A DNA stretch of 64,000 nucleotides from Acinetobacter gyllenbergii CIP 110306 = MTCC 11365 (GCF_000413855.1 NZ_ATGG01000028.1:93753-157752); one strand, 5' to 3'. Positions 52,915 through 62,471 are shown, counted from the stretch's first letter. Translations and numbers: made by a program. Notes: generated by a model from the sequence alone, not told the origin.

Positions 52915-53631
52915 ATGTCGCAATTGAATGTTGACCCGCAAGAAATCGCAAAATTTGAAGCATTGGCTGCCAAATGGTGGGATCAACATTCAGAATTCCG
53001 CCCACTTCATCAAATCAATCCCTTACGTTTAAACTGGGTAGATGAACGTGTCGGTGGCTTGGCGGGCAAAAAAGTACTTGATGTCGGCTGTGGTGGTGGC
53101 ATCTTGGCTGAAAGCATGGCACGCCGTGGAGCCGATGTCCTTGGTATCGATATGGGCGAAGCACCTCTTGCTGTGGGACGTTTGCATGCACAACAAGACA
53201 ATGTGCAAAACATTGAATATCGTCAAATCCCCGTTGAGCAACTGGCGCAAGAGCAAGCAGGTCAATACGATGTGGTGACCTGTATGGAAATGATGGAACA
53301 CGTGCCAGATCCAGCCTCAATCGTGAAAGCGTGTCAAACACTGGTCAAGCCAGGTGGTCATGTGTTCTTCTCAACCATTAACCGTAACCCTAAATCGTAT
53401 TTATTTGCGATTATTGGCGCGGAATATGTACTGCGTTTATTGCCTAAAGGCACACATGACTATCATAAATTCATTCGCCCGTCAGAAATGGCGCATGATA
53501 TTCGTAATGCAGGGCTTAGCCTCAAAGAAATGACTGGTTTGCACTACAACCCGATTACCAAACACTACTGGTTAGCGCCGAATGTGGATGTGAATTACAT
53601 GGTGCATACCACCAATGCAGGTGCGGAATGA
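52915..53631 (+). CDS. ubiG: Ubiquinone biosynthesis O-methyltransferase UbiG
   Basis: A SAM-dependent methyltransferase acting twice in ubiquinone synthesis. The 238-residue product has the family N-terminus NVDPQEIAKFEALAAKWWDQ, the SAM motif VLDVGCGGGILAESMARRGA at about residues 59-78, VTCMEMMEHVPDP, and GLHYNPITKHYWLAPNVDVN at the C-terminus. It overlaps mupP by four bases (ATGA), forming ubiG-mupP-yciK as in Pseudomonas. Confidence 0.96.
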   Translation: MSQLNVDPQEIAKFEALAAKWWDQHSEFRPLHQINPLRLNWVDERVGGLAGKKVLDVGCGGGILAESMARRGADVLGIDMGEAPLAVGRLHAQQDNVQNIEYRQIPVEQLAQEQAGQYDVVTCMEMMEHVPDPASIVKACQTLVKPGGHVFFSTINRNPKSYLFAIIGAEYVLRLLPKGTHDYHKFIRPSEMAHDIRNAGLSLKEMTGLHYNPITKHYWLAPNVDVNYMVHTTNAGAE

Positions 53632-54326
53632 AAGCGGTTTTATTTGACCTCGATGGCACGCTGATCGATACCGCTGCGGACTTTATTCGTATCATCCAGC
53701 AAATGTGTCGTGATGAACAACGCCCTGTGGTGGATGCCGATACCATCCGCACTCAGGTGTCAGAAGGCGCACGTGCCATGGTGAAATTGGTCTATCCTGA
53801 ATTAGAAGTCACAGACCCAGTATTTTTAGCACATCGGCAACGCTTTTTAGATGTGTATGGTGACAATATTGTGGTCGATACCGACCTGTTTTCAGGGATG
53901 TATCCGTTGCTTGAAGAGCTTGAAGCACATCAAATTCCGTGGGGCATTGTCACCAACAAGCCGCGTGGTTTAAGTGAATCGTTATTGGCTAAACTGGATC
54001 TGACTGAGCGTTGTGCGGTCTTGGTCTGCCCAGAAGATGTCAGCAAGACCAAACCTGATCCTGAGCCAATGTATTTGGCTGCCAAACAGCTGGAGATCGA
54101 TGCCCAAGACATTATCTATGTCGGTGATCATCCACGCGATATTGATGCCGGTCGTCATGCAGACATGTATACCATCTTGGCAGCCTACGGCTATTTACCC
54201 GTAGAATCCCGCGATGATCTTGATGCTTGGCAGGCTGATGCGATTATTCATACCGTTGCTGAACTGCATCAACTGCTTAAACAGAAAATCACGGTGTTGT
54301 CAGAAAATCAGGGTATGATGGGTTAA
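53628..54326 (+). CDS. mupP: N-acetylmuramic acid 6-phosphate phosphatase MupP (HAD family)
   Basis: The 232-residue HAD phosphatase begins MKAVLFDLDGTLIDTAADF (motif I, nucleophile Asp at about residue 8), with motif II TNKPRG near 106 and motif IV VGDHPRDIDAGRHA near 166. Earlier annotations call such genes gph. In Pseudomonas the gene between ubiG and yciK is MupP, a peptidoglycan-recycling enzyme that dephosphorylates MurNAc-6-P; the same context here, along with ampD elsewhere in the window, supports MupP. Confidence 0.85.
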   Translation: MKAVLFDLDGTLIDTAADFIRIIQQMCRDEQRPVVDADTIRTQVSEGARAMVKLVYPELEVTDPVFLAHRQRFLDVYGDNIVVDTDLFSGMYPLLEELEAHQIPWGIVTNKPRGLSESLLAKLDLTERCAVLVCPEDVSKTKPDPEPMYLAAKQLEIDAQDIIYVGDHPRDIDAGRHADMYTILAAYGYLPVESRDDLDAWQADAIIHTVAELHQLLKQKITVLSENQGMMG

Positions 54327-54363
54327 ATTTAAATTTTTGCAGATAAGAACAGGAGGCATAACA

Positions 54364-55110
54364 ATGAAATATTCAGAATATCAACCTCGTCCAGATTTAC
54401 TGAAAGATCGTATTATCCTGATCACTGGTGCTGGTGATGGGATTGGTCGCGCTGCGGCGATGAGTTATGCCCTACACGGCGCAACGGTGGTCTTGCACGG
54501 TCGCACGTTAAATAAACTTGAAGTGATCTATGATGAAATTGAGGGCTTAGGTGCGCCACAGCCTGCGATTTTACCCTTACAGCTTTCAACCGCATCAACC
54601 CATGATTATGAGCTGTTGGTGAGCACGCTAGAGCAGCAATTCGGTCGTCTGGATGGTATCTTGCATAATGCAGGGATGCTTGGTGATCGGGTTGAACTGG
54701 CTGATTATCCTGTCGATGTTTGGGATGATGTATTGGCTGTGAATTTACGCGCCCCTTTTGCCCTGACTCAGGCTTTGTTGCCTTTGCTGGAAAAATCTGA
54801 ACATGCTTCGGTGGTATTTACCAGTTCAAGTGTTGGTCGTGAAGCACGTGCCTTGTGGGGTGCTTATTCAGTCTCTAAAGTGGCCACCGAAGCCATGAGC
54901 AAAATCTTTGCCGCAGAAAACACCTATCCGAACATTCGTTTTAACTGCATCAATCCAGGTGGAACCCGTACAGCGATGCGTGCCAAAGCTTATCCAGAGG
55001 AAGATCCAAAAGTGCTCCCGACTCCAGATAGCATTATGCCCGCCTATCTGTACCTCATGGGCGATGACAGTTTAGATATGAATGGCCAAAGTATTGACGC
55101 TCAAGCTTAA
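54364..55110 (+). CDS. yciK: Short-chain dehydrogenase YciK
   Basis: The 248-residue SDR starts MKYSEYQPRPDLLKDRIILI with the cofactor loop TGAGDGIGRAAAMS, NAG at LHNAGMLG, a catalytic Ser in FTSSSVG and the YSVSK pair (Tyr-x-x-x-Lys near residue 162). An AGGAGG ribosome site lies upstream of the ATG at 54364; nine further upstream codons are rejected. The substrate of YciK proteins is unknown. Third gene of ubiG-mupP-yciK. Confidence 0.9.
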   Translation: MKYSEYQPRPDLLKDRIILITGAGDGIGRAAAMSYALHGATVVLHGRTLNKLEVIYDEIEGLGAPQPAILPLQLSTASTHDYELLVSTLEQQFGRLDGILHNAGMLGDRVELADYPVDVWDDVLAVNLRAPFALTQALLPLLEKSEHASVVFTSSSVGREARALWGAYSVSKVATEAMSKIFAAENTYPNIRFNCINPGGTRTAMRAKAYPEEDPKVLPTPDSIMPAYLYLMGDDSLDMNGQSIDAQA

Positions 55111-55145
55111 TTTCATCCTAACAATAATTCTAAATAACATTGGAC

Positions 55146-55252
55146 ACTGACGTTAAAACTGCTTTTTTCAGAGAAATGGGTGAAAAATCTTCATTGTTTT
55201 AAAGCAATAATGAATCGATCTTCACAGTTTCTCTGCATTTTTAACGTACAGT
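55146..55252. repeat. Long imperfect inverted repeat (about 107 bp) upstream of the RcnB-like gene
   Basis: The two halves pair over most of their length: ACTG-ACGTTAAAA (from 55146) with TTTTAACGT-ACAGT (to 55252), CAGAGAAA with TTTCTCTG, GTGAA with TTCAC, and TTCATTG with CAATAATGAA. Small bulges include a T6 tract on the left arm. Two identities are possible: a folded 5' leader/regulatory RNA or a MITE-like insertion. Confidence 0.65.
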
Positions 55253-55291
55253 AGTTCACATGAGAGACATCCGAAGTCCATAAGGTGCATC

Positions 55292-55675
55292 ATGAAAAAA
55301 TTTTTCATTATCTTGGTTTTAGGTTCGACAACCCTGTTCAGTAGTCTGGGGGCTTTTGCAGGTCCGCATGATCGTGATGATGATTCGCGTGGTGGCGGTT
55401 GGCAAAATGGTCGTGGCTTTGATCGTCCAGATGGTGAAAATCGTCAACGTGAACGTCGCATGCGTGAAGAGCGCGGGGTCGAGCGTTTAAAACAACATCG
55501 TTGGCAGGAAGGCTATGTGATGCCTCAGCATTATCGTGGTAACGGTTATAAAGTCGACTACAAAGACAGTAATCTACCGCGCCCGGGTCGTAACGAACAA
55601 TGGTACAAGATTAATAATGACTATATTTTAGTCAATTCCGATGATAATAGCATTATTCGAATCATGGGTTTCTAA
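55292..55675 (+). CDS. RcnB-family periplasmic protein
   Basis: The 127-residue product has a signal peptide (MKKFFIILVLGSTTLFSSLG, cleavage after AFA), a highly polar, Arg/Asp/Gly-rich segment (about 25-65) and a C-terminal RcnB domain. The RcnB domain reads GYVMPQHYRGNGYKVDYKD, LPRPGRNEQWYKINNDYILV, DDNSIIRIMGF. In E. coli RcnB helps nickel/cobalt homeostasis, but many homologues have no proven metal role. Single gene after a long hairpin. Confidence 0.85.
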   Translation: MKKFFIILVLGSTTLFSSLGAFAGPHDRDDDSRGGGWQNGRGFDRPDGENRQRERRMREERGVERLKQHRWQEGYVMPQHYRGNGYKVDYKDSNLPRPGRNEQWYKINNDYILVNSDDNSIIRIMGF

Positions 55676-55786
55676 GCCCCTTTGAGTCACTCGATTCAAT
55701 AAAGTTGAATGCTCGCTTTAGGAATAGATTTATCTTTTGATTTTTTTCGTTAAAATCAGATCTAGTGCTGCATATCTGAGATCGAC

Positions 55787-57142
55787 ATGGCGAACCAAAT
55801 GACTGAAAATTCACATAGTACCCCCCAAGATTATGTGCATTGGTTCCGCCATTCCGCCCCTTATATCAACGCGCATCGCGATAAAACCTTTGTATTGATG
55901 TTTGCCGGCGAAGCGGTTCAGCACGAAAATTTCCAACATATTATCCATGATATTGCCCTGCTGCACTCTTTGGGCATTCGTCTTATCTTGGTCTATGGCG
56001 CACGTCCACAGATCAATCAAAATCTTCTTGATCGTGCTATTGAAACCCCTTTTCATCAAAATCGTCGTGTGACGACACGAGAATCCTTACGTGGAGTGAT
56101 GAATGCGGTTGGCTCAATTCGCCTCGAAATTGAAGCCCTGCTTTCCATGGGATTGGCCAACTCGCCGATGTATGGCGCTCGCATTGATGTGGTCTCTGGC
56201 AATTTTGTCACGGCCAAACCCTATGGAATTCGAGACGGCATTGATTTCCAGCTCACTGGAGAAGTCCGTTCAGTTGATACCGATGCGATTCAGCGCCATT
56301 TAGACAATCATAATATTGTTCTGCTTGGTCCAACTGGCTATTCCAGCACGGGTGAAGTGTTTAATTTACTGGCAGAAGAAGTCGCCACTAAAACCGCGAC
56401 GGCACTCAAAGCCGATAAATTGATTTTCTTGGGTGAAAAACAAGGACTGATGAATGAGCAACAACAGTTATTACGTGAATTGAGCCCGCGTCAGCTTGAA
56501 CCCTATATTCAACAAAATCAGCAGCAATATCCAGAATTTGCATTACACCTAAAGCAAGCACAACAAGCGTCCTTATCTGGTGTACATCGTGTGCATTTGA
56601 TTTCTTATGCCTATGATGGCGCGTTGATTGAAGAATTATTTACCCGAGATGGTGTCGGGACATTGATCACCGATGCGCACTATGAAGAAGTACGGATTGC
56701 CAATATTCAGGATGTCGGTGGTTTAATCAATCTACTCCGCCCATTAGAGCAAGAAGGCATTCTGGTGTATCGCTCACGTGAACGTCTTGAAAGTGAGATT
56801 GAACAGTTTGCAGTGATTGAACGAGATGGCATGATCTTGGCCTGTGCTGCGCTGTACCCGATTCCGGCAGGATCAGATGAAATTCGTTCTGCGGAAATCG
56901 CCTGTGTTGCAGTCGATTCAAGCTACCGTAAATCTAATCGTGGTAGCCAGATTTTGCAATTTCTGGAAAGTAAAGCCAAACAACAAGGGATTCAGCAACT
57001 GTTTGTACTGACTACTCGAACGGCTCACTGGTTCCTTGAACAGGGCTTTGTCCCTGCCAGCGTGGATGATTTACCCAATGCACGTCAGGCCCTATATAAC
57101 TATCAACGCAATTCGTTAGTGTTTAAAAAGAGACTGCGCTAA
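55787..57142 (+). CDS. argA: N-acetylglutamate synthase ArgA
   Basis: First step of arginine synthesis: acetyl-CoA plus glutamate. The 451-residue product has an N-terminal amino-acid-kinase-like domain (KTFVLMFAGEAVQHENF, LILVYGARPQINQNLL, LLGPTGYSSTGEVFNL) and a C-terminal GNAT domain (EIACVAVDSSYRKSNRGSQI, LTTRTAHWFLEQGFVPASVD). This two-domain form is typical of gamma-proteobacterial ArgA. It probably responds to arginine by feedback inhibition. Confidence 0.95.
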   Translation: MANQMTENSHSTPQDYVHWFRHSAPYINAHRDKTFVLMFAGEAVQHENFQHIIHDIALLHSLGIRLILVYGARPQINQNLLDRAIETPFHQNRRVTTRESLRGVMNAVGSIRLEIEALLSMGLANSPMYGARIDVVSGNFVTAKPYGIRDGIDFQLTGEVRSVDTDAIQRHLDNHNIVLLGPTGYSSTGEVFNLLAEEVATKTATALKADKLIFLGEKQGLMNEQQQLLRELSPRQLEPYIQQNQQQYPEFALHLKQAQQASLSGVHRVHLISYAYDGALIEELFTRDGVGTLITDAHYEEVRIANIQDVGGLINLLRPLEQEGILVYRSRERLESEIEQFAVIERDGMILACAALYPIPAGSDEIRSAEIACVAVDSSYRKSNRGSQILQFLESKAKQQGIQQLFVLTTRTAHWFLEQGFVPASVDDLPNARQALYNYQRNSLVFKKRLR

Positions 57143-57455
57143 GCCCCTCACATGATGAAGAGATATGTTTATTTTTGATAAAGATCTCTCTTCATCATCA
57201 TTATCTTTGCTTAAGTCTGAATGAAGAATAAATTCACCACTCAGTAAAATAATAAAAATTATATTAAAAACAATAATTTAATAAAATTTATTTTTTAACA
57301 CTTATTCCATTTATCGATAAGATTATGCAATCTTCTATTTTGCACTTTTCATCATAAGCAAAGCCCGATTATTTATTTTTTATGCAATAAAAAAAGTTTT
57401 AGCTTAGTTGCTCATCTTATTTAAATCTTTTGATTTTTCGGGGAGCACAACCAAC
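57143..57455. promoter_or_regulatory. Upstream region of the sulfonate operon
   Basis: This 313-base, very AT-rich gap contains a perfect TTATCGATAA palindrome (57311-57320) and several A/T tracts but no open frame. Activator sites of the CysB/Cbl type are expected here for a sulfonate operon, but I cannot recognise them by eye. Confidence 0.4.
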
Positions 57456-58448
57456 ATGACCATTTCAATCCATCGTTCATGGGCAACATATAGCATCATC
57501 GCAGCAAGTCTTGCCAGCCTGATGGGTGTTGCAGGTTGTGCAAAAAAACCTGAGCAGCAAGAGACCACAAAACAAGAAACCACAACATTAAATATCGGCT
57601 TTCAAAAGTATGGCATCTTGCCGATTCTCAAAGCAAAAGGTGAATTAGAAAAAAATCTTGCTGCTCAAGGTGTCACGGTGAAATGGGTGGAATTCCCTGC
57701 GGGGCCACAGCTGTTAGAAGGACTAAATGTCGGTAGTGTGGTCTTTGGTGAAGCAGGTGAAGCACCACCGATCTTTGCTCAAGCAGCCAATCCCAATCTG
57801 GTCTATATGGCCAACCAACCGCCTGCACCTAAGGCCGAAGCCCTGATTGTACAAAAAGACTCGCCGATTCAATCGATCCAAGATCTGAAAGGTAAACGAG
57901 TTGCGCTGAATAAAGGCTCAAATGTTCATTACCTGTTACTCAAACTATTAGAAGCAAACAATCTCAGCTTAAAAGATATTCAACCTGTTTACCTGCCACC
58001 CTCCGATGCCCGTGCGGCATTTGAAAAAGGTGCAGTCGATGCTTGGGTGATCTGGGATCCATTCTTTGCCGCAGCAGAACATCAAATTCATGCGCGAGTG
58101 ATCGCTACAGGCGAGCATTTGGTCAGCAATCACCAGTTTTATTTGGCAGACCGTCAATTTGCCGAAAGCCATCCTGAAGCACTTAAAACGCTGGTCAGTA
58201 CACTGAACCAGACCACAGATTGGGTGCAAACCCATCCAGATGATGCAGCTAAATTACTGGAAAAACCAACAGGGCTCGAGTTTGATGTTTTAAAAAGCTC
58301 AATTTCGCGCATGGGCTTCGGGGTTCAACCGATCTCCGACAAAGTCGCCAAAGAACAACAATATGTGGCCGATGCCTTCTTTGCACAAAAACTGATTCCG
58401 AAGCAATTGCTGATTCAAGATGCCGTTTTAAAGAACGAGCTTAAATAA
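57456..58448 (+). CDS. ssuA: Aliphatic sulfonate ABC transporter substrate-binding lipoprotein, copy 1
   Basis: The 330-residue SsuA-type binding protein captures organosulfonates for SsuBC. It starts MTISIHRSWATY with a lipobox LMGVAGC (Cys near residue 28). Family motifs follow: TLNIGFQKYGILPILKAKG, VKWVEFPAGPQLLEGLNVGS, DLKGKRVALNKGSNVHYLL and DAWVIWDPFF. A GGGAGC ribosome site precedes the ATG at 57456; a longer frame to 57408 is rejected. First gene of ssuA1-ssuA2-ssuD-ssuC-ssuB. Confidence 0.9.
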   Translation: MTISIHRSWATYSIIAASLASLMGVAGCAKKPEQQETTKQETTTLNIGFQKYGILPILKAKGELEKNLAAQGVTVKWVEFPAGPQLLEGLNVGSVVFGEAGEAPPIFAQAANPNLVYMANQPPAPKAEALIVQKDSPIQSIQDLKGKRVALNKGSNVHYLLLKLLEANNLSLKDIQPVYLPPSDARAAFEKGAVDAWVIWDPFFAAAEHQIHARVIATGEHLVSNHQFYLADRQFAESHPEALKTLVSTLNQTTDWVQTHPDDAAKLLEKPTGLEFDVLKSSISRMGFGVQPISDKVAKEQQYVADAFFAQKLIPKQLLIQDAVLKNELK

Positions 58449-58461
58449 TAAGGGGATGATG

Positions 58462-59451
58462 ATGAGGTTATTATTGAAGGTTTCTGTTCTCGGCGTGCTG
58501 ATTTCTACATTTTCACTCAGCGGTTGCCAAAAAAGCGATCCCCAAAATACTGAAAAAACAGCTTCAAGCAATGAAAACACGGCGGTCAAAACCCTGTCGA
58601 TTGGCTTCCAGAAATCATCGCTCAATTTATTGGTAGCCAGACAACAACAACTGTTTGAGCAAGCCTTCCCGAATGCAAAAATTGAATGGCGTGAGTTTCC
58701 CGCTGGCCCGCAAATGTTAGAAGCACTTGCTGTTGGTGCAGTCGACTTTGGTTATGTCGGCAATACGCCACCGATCTTTGCGCAAGCCGCAGCAAAGCCG
58801 CTAAGCTACGTGGCTTATGAGGTGGTTGCACCGACAGGCCAAGCTGTGCTGGTCCATGCCAACGATAAGATCAATACCCTGCAAGATTTAAAAGGCAAGC
58901 GTGTCGCCGTACAAAAAGGGTCAAGTGCACATGAACTACTCGCCAAAACTTTGCAAAAAGCAGGGTTATCTTGGCAAGACATTCAACCCATCTGGTTACC
59001 GCCTGCCGATGCACGTGCAGCCTTTGATAAACAGGCCGTAGATGCTTGGGCAATTTGGGAACCCTATCTTGGAACTGCGGAGTTACAAGGCCACACCAAA
59101 ACCTTGGTCGATGGCTCAGCCTTTCCAACCACCTATTCCTTTTATATCGGCAATCCAGACTTCATTCAAAAGCATCCCGATTCAGCACAGAAATTCATTC
59201 ATAGCGTGAACAGTGCCGATCAATGGATTGTGCAACATCAAGATCAAGCCTTACAGATTTATGCACAAAGTACTGGACTCAGTACGCCTGTCGCTCAACA
59301 AGTCCTTAACAAACGACCAAAACCATCACCTGTCTATGCGCTCAATAGTGAAGTGATCAAGAGCCAGCAGCAAATCGCCGATTTATTTAAACAAGAGCAA
59401 CTGATTCCTGTGAAGATCGATATTCAGCACAGTGTCTGGTCTACCCAATAA
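58462..59451 (+). CDS. Aliphatic sulfonate ABC transporter substrate-binding lipoprotein, copy 2
   Basis: The 329-residue paralogue of the preceding gene has a lipobox FSLSGC near residue 22 and the parallel motifs TLSIGFQKSSLNLLVARQQ, WREFPAGPQMLEALAVGAVD, DLKGKRVAVQKGSSAHELL and DAWAIWEPYLG. Three ATGs are in tandem; AGGGG lies six bases before the third (58462), which is chosen. The two proteins differ throughout, so they may bind different sulfonates for one permease. Confidence 0.9.
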   Translation: MRLLLKVSVLGVLISTFSLSGCQKSDPQNTEKTASSNENTAVKTLSIGFQKSSLNLLVARQQQLFEQAFPNAKIEWREFPAGPQMLEALAVGAVDFGYVGNTPPIFAQAAAKPLSYVAYEVVAPTGQAVLVHANDKINTLQDLKGKRVAVQKGSSAHELLAKTLQKAGLSWQDIQPIWLPPADARAAFDKQAVDAWAIWEPYLGTAELQGHTKTLVDGSAFPTTYSFYIGNPDFIQKHPDSAQKFIHSVNSADQWIVQHQDQALQIYAQSTGLSTPVAQQVLNKRPKPSPVYALNSEVIKSQQQIADLFKQEQLIPVKIDIQHSVWSTQ

Positions 59452-59483
59452 ACATACATTTCATTTTCATAAGGAACATCGAC

Positions 59484-60659
59484 ATGAATATTTTCTGGTT
59501 TATTCCCACTCATGGTGACAGTCGTTATTTAGGCACCAGCAAGGGTGCTCGTCAGGTCGATCATGCTTATATGAAACAGATTGCCGTTGCCGTAGATAAT
59601 CTCGGTTATGCAGGGGTATTGATTCCGACTGGCCGTTCTTGTGAAGATCCATGGATTACCGCAGCCAGTTTAATTGATGCCACCAAGCAACTTAAATTTT
59701 TGGTGGCGCTGCGTCCAGGCATTACCACACCTGCGCTTGCGGCACGCATGGCAGCGACCTTTGACCGCCTCTCCAATGGCCGTATTTTATTGAATCTGGT
59801 CACAGGTGGCGATGAGCAAGAGTTGAAAGGTGATGGTCTATATGAAGATCACAGCACCCGTTATCAGACCGCATCCGAATATGTCAAAATCTGGCGTGAA
59901 ATCTTGACCCGTTCACATACGGGTGAGTCTTTTACTTTTCATGGTGAGCGCCTGAGTGTGGATGATGCCAAATTACTCTACCCACCTGTCCAACAGCCTT
60001 ATCCACCGCTTTGGTTTGGTGGTTCTTCAGAGGCGGCAACTGAGTTGGCAGCGGAGCAAGTTGACACCTATCTGACCTGGGGCGAACCCCCTGCGGCAGT
60101 GAAAGAAAAGATTGAGTATTTACGTACTAAAGCAGCAGCCAAAGGCCGTACACTCACTTATGGCATTCGCTTGCATGTGATTGTACGCGAGACCAATGAA
60201 CAAGCATGGGCCGCTGCCGATGAACTGATCCAATATCTGGATGATGCGACCATTGCCGCAGCACAGAAAAAATTTGCACAAATGGACTCAGTCGGTCAGC
60301 AACGTATGGCTGCACTACACGGTGGACGTAAAGATCAATTGGAAGTGTCGCCAAATCTATGGGCGGGTATCGGCTTAGTCCGTGGTGGTGCAGGGACCGC
60401 TCTAGTGGGTGATCCTGAAACCGTTGCCGCACGTATTCAAGAATATGCCGACTTGGGGATTGATACCTTTATTTTTTCAGGTTACCCACATTTAGAAGAA
60501 TCGATCCGTTTTGCAGAATTGGTATTCCCATTACTACCACTCAAAACCTGTGAAAAACTGGCACAACCGCATTTAACTGGGCCTTTCGGAGAAATCATTG
60601 CTAATAACTATGTCCCTGAGACCAAGGAAGCAAAAACCTTGATCAAGGAGGACGCATGA
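59484..60659 (+). CDS. ssuD: FMNH2-dependent alkanesulfonate monooxygenase
   Basis: Splits sulfite from alkanesulfonates using FMNH2 and O2. The 391-residue luciferase-like barrel starts MNIFWFIPTHGDSRYLGTSK and carries the family motifs GRSCEDPWITAASLI, ATFDRLSNGRILLNLVTGGD and LWFGGSSEAATELA near 175. AAGGAACATCGAC precedes the ATG. It needs a reductase (SsuE), which is not in this window. ssuC starts inside its stop (four-base overlap). Confidence 0.94.
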   Translation: MNIFWFIPTHGDSRYLGTSKGARQVDHAYMKQIAVAVDNLGYAGVLIPTGRSCEDPWITAASLIDATKQLKFLVALRPGITTPALAARMAATFDRLSNGRILLNLVTGGDEQELKGDGLYEDHSTRYQTASEYVKIWREILTRSHTGESFTFHGERLSVDDAKLLYPPVQQPYPPLWFGGSSEAATELAAEQVDTYLTWGEPPAAVKEKIEYLRTKAAAKGRTLTYGIRLHVIVRETNEQAWAAADELIQYLDDATIAAAQKKFAQMDSVGQQRMAALHGGRKDQLEVSPNLWAGIGLVRGGAGTALVGDPETVAARIQEYADLGIDTFIFSGYPHLEESIRFAELVFPLLPLKTCEKLAQPHLTGPFGEIIANNYVPETKEAKTLIKEDA

Positions 60660-61459
60660 GTGCGAAACCTTTTTTGAAGGATGTTTCACGTGGAACACAA
60701 AAAATAGGCAAAGGTTTACTGCCCTGGTTGTTTCCGATTTTACTGATCCTGATTTGGCAAGCGGCTTCTAGCTCTGGTGTGTTGCAAAGTCGAGTCTTAC
60801 CTGCTCCGACGGCTGTCGTAAGTGCCTTCTGGCACTTACTGCTCAGTGGTGAACTTTGGCAGCATGTTAAAGTCAGTGCGGGTCGTGCCTTACTCGGTTT
60901 ATTGATTGGTGGTGGGCTGGGTCTGGCTTTAGGACTACTCAATGGTTCATCGCGTGTGGCTTCAACCTTGCTCGATACCACCTTGCAAATGATTCGTAAC
61001 ATCCCTGCACTGGCACTGATTCCACTGGTGATTTTATGGTTTGGCATTGATGAAACTGCCAAGCTGTTCTTGGTTGCTGTCGGTGTGTTTTTTCCAATGT
61101 ACATCAACACTTATCACGGTATCCGCTCGGTCGACCCACAACTGATCGAAATGGGCAAAAGTTACGGTCTCAATCGTTGGCAGCTCTACCGAGACATTAT
61201 TTTACCGGGTGCGATGCCCTCGATTTTAGTTGGACTACGCTTTTCCCTCGGTCTGGTTTGGGTCCTGTTAATTGTGGCAGAAACCATTTCTGCTCAAGCA
61301 GGAATTGGCTATATGACCATGAATGCACGCGAATTTTTACAAACCGATATCGTCTTGGTCGGTATTTTACTCTATGCCCTGCTTGGAAAATTAGCTGATG
61401 TATTGGCTCAAGTCTTGGAGCGCTATTTATTGCGTTGGCATGCAGGCTATCAAAAATAA
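60656..61459 (+). CDS. ssuC: Aliphatic sulfonate ABC transporter permease
   Basis: The inner-membrane subunit that takes sulfonate from SsuA. The 267-residue product has about six membrane segments and the cytoplasmic EAA-type loop EMGKSYGLNRWQLYRDIILP (about 163-182). RNIPALALIPLVILWFGIDE is typical of the SsuC/TauC family. It starts in the ATGA overlap with ssuD and is 13 bases from ssuB. Confidence 0.93.
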   Translation: MSAKPFLKDVSRGTQKIGKGLLPWLFPILLILIWQAASSSGVLQSRVLPAPTAVVSAFWHLLLSGELWQHVKVSAGRALLGLLIGGGLGLALGLLNGSSRVASTLLDTTLQMIRNIPALALIPLVILWFGIDETAKLFLVAVGVFFPMYINTYHGIRSVDPQLIEMGKSYGLNRWQLYRDIILPGAMPSILVGLRFSLGLVWVLLIVAETISAQAGIGYMTMNAREFLQTDIVLVGILLYALLGKLADVLAQVLERYLLRWHAGYQK

Positions 61460-61472
61460 AAGGAATGAAAAG

Positions 61473-62273
61473 ATGAGTAATCTTAATTTAAATTTTTACG
61501 ATAACAATCTCATTCAGCCGATTGCCGAGCCAGAAACTACCACCGCACCTGCCAATGGTGCTGATATTCTGATTGAGCAACTGTATAAATTCTATGGTGA
61601 GGTTAAAGTCCTTGAAGATTTAGATCTCAAGATTGAAGCTGGTGAGTTCGTTGCCATCGTCGGACGCAGTGGTTGCGGTAAAAGTACCCTACTGCGTTTG
61701 ATTGCCCAATTGGAAAAAGCCAGTTACGGTGAAATCAAATTCCAGTCCGCTCGCAATTTCCGCGAAGGCATTACCAGCGCTGATATTCGGGTCATGTTCC
61801 AAGACCCGCGATTATTGCCGTGGAAAAGCATTTTGCAAAATGCGCAGCTCGGCTTAGCGAAAGATCAACATCAACTTGCAGCCACATTATTGGAAAAAGT
61901 GGGTTTAAAAGACAAAGCCAGCCAATGGCCTGCCCAGCTTTCAGGTGGACAGCGACAACGTGCGGCACTTGCACGCGCATTATCACATTCGCCACGAATT
62001 TTACTGTTGGATGAACCACTCGGTGCACTCGATGCATTGACTCGTCTAGAAATGCAGAATCTGATTGAACGTCTCTGGAAAGAACAAGGTTTTACCGCGA
62101 TTCTGGTCACCCATGATGTCAGTGAAGCAGTACAGTTAGCAGATCGAATTATTTTGCTGGATCAAGGGCATATCGCACAAAGTTTTGAGGTTAATTTACC
62201 TCGTCCACGGAAAAAAAGTATTGCTTTCGCACAACTTGAACAACAAGTCCTTGATGCGGTTTTAGCCACCTAA
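61473..62273 (+). CDS. ssuB: Aliphatic sulfonate ABC transporter ATP-binding protein
   Basis: The ATPase of the Ssu importer. The 266-residue product has a short polar N-terminal extension (about residues 1-28), Walker A VGRSGCGKST near residue 66, Q-loop VMFQDPRLLPW, ABC signature LSGGQRQRAALARAL and Walker B ILLLDEPLGALDA. AAAGGAATGAAAAG before the ATG at 61473 supports this start; upstream codons lie inside ssuC. Last gene of the operon. Confidence 0.94.
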   Translation: MSNLNLNFYDNNLIQPIAEPETTTAPANGADILIEQLYKFYGEVKVLEDLDLKIEAGEFVAIVGRSGCGKSTLLRLIAQLEKASYGEIKFQSARNFREGITSADIRVMFQDPRLLPWKSILQNAQLGLAKDQHQLAATLLEKVGLKDKASQWPAQLSGGQRQRAALARALSHSPRILLLDEPLGALDALTRLEMQNLIERLWKEQGFTAILVTHDVSEAVQLADRIILLDQGHIAQSFEVNLPRPRKKSIAFAQLEQQVLDAVLAT

Positions 62274-62471
62274 AACCGTGCTTTTTTGCACTTTTCTGGG
62301 GCGATATTTAGCATATGCCGCTTCAATCTCAAATGAATTTTTTACAAAATATGTATGCGCTTTTTTAGATTTCAATAATTATCAAATACATCGTTAGCAT
62401 CGCGATAAAGTCGGCAATTTTTTCGATAAAAAATCTGGGTTATTGTGCACAAATCCGACAATTTATCTTAC

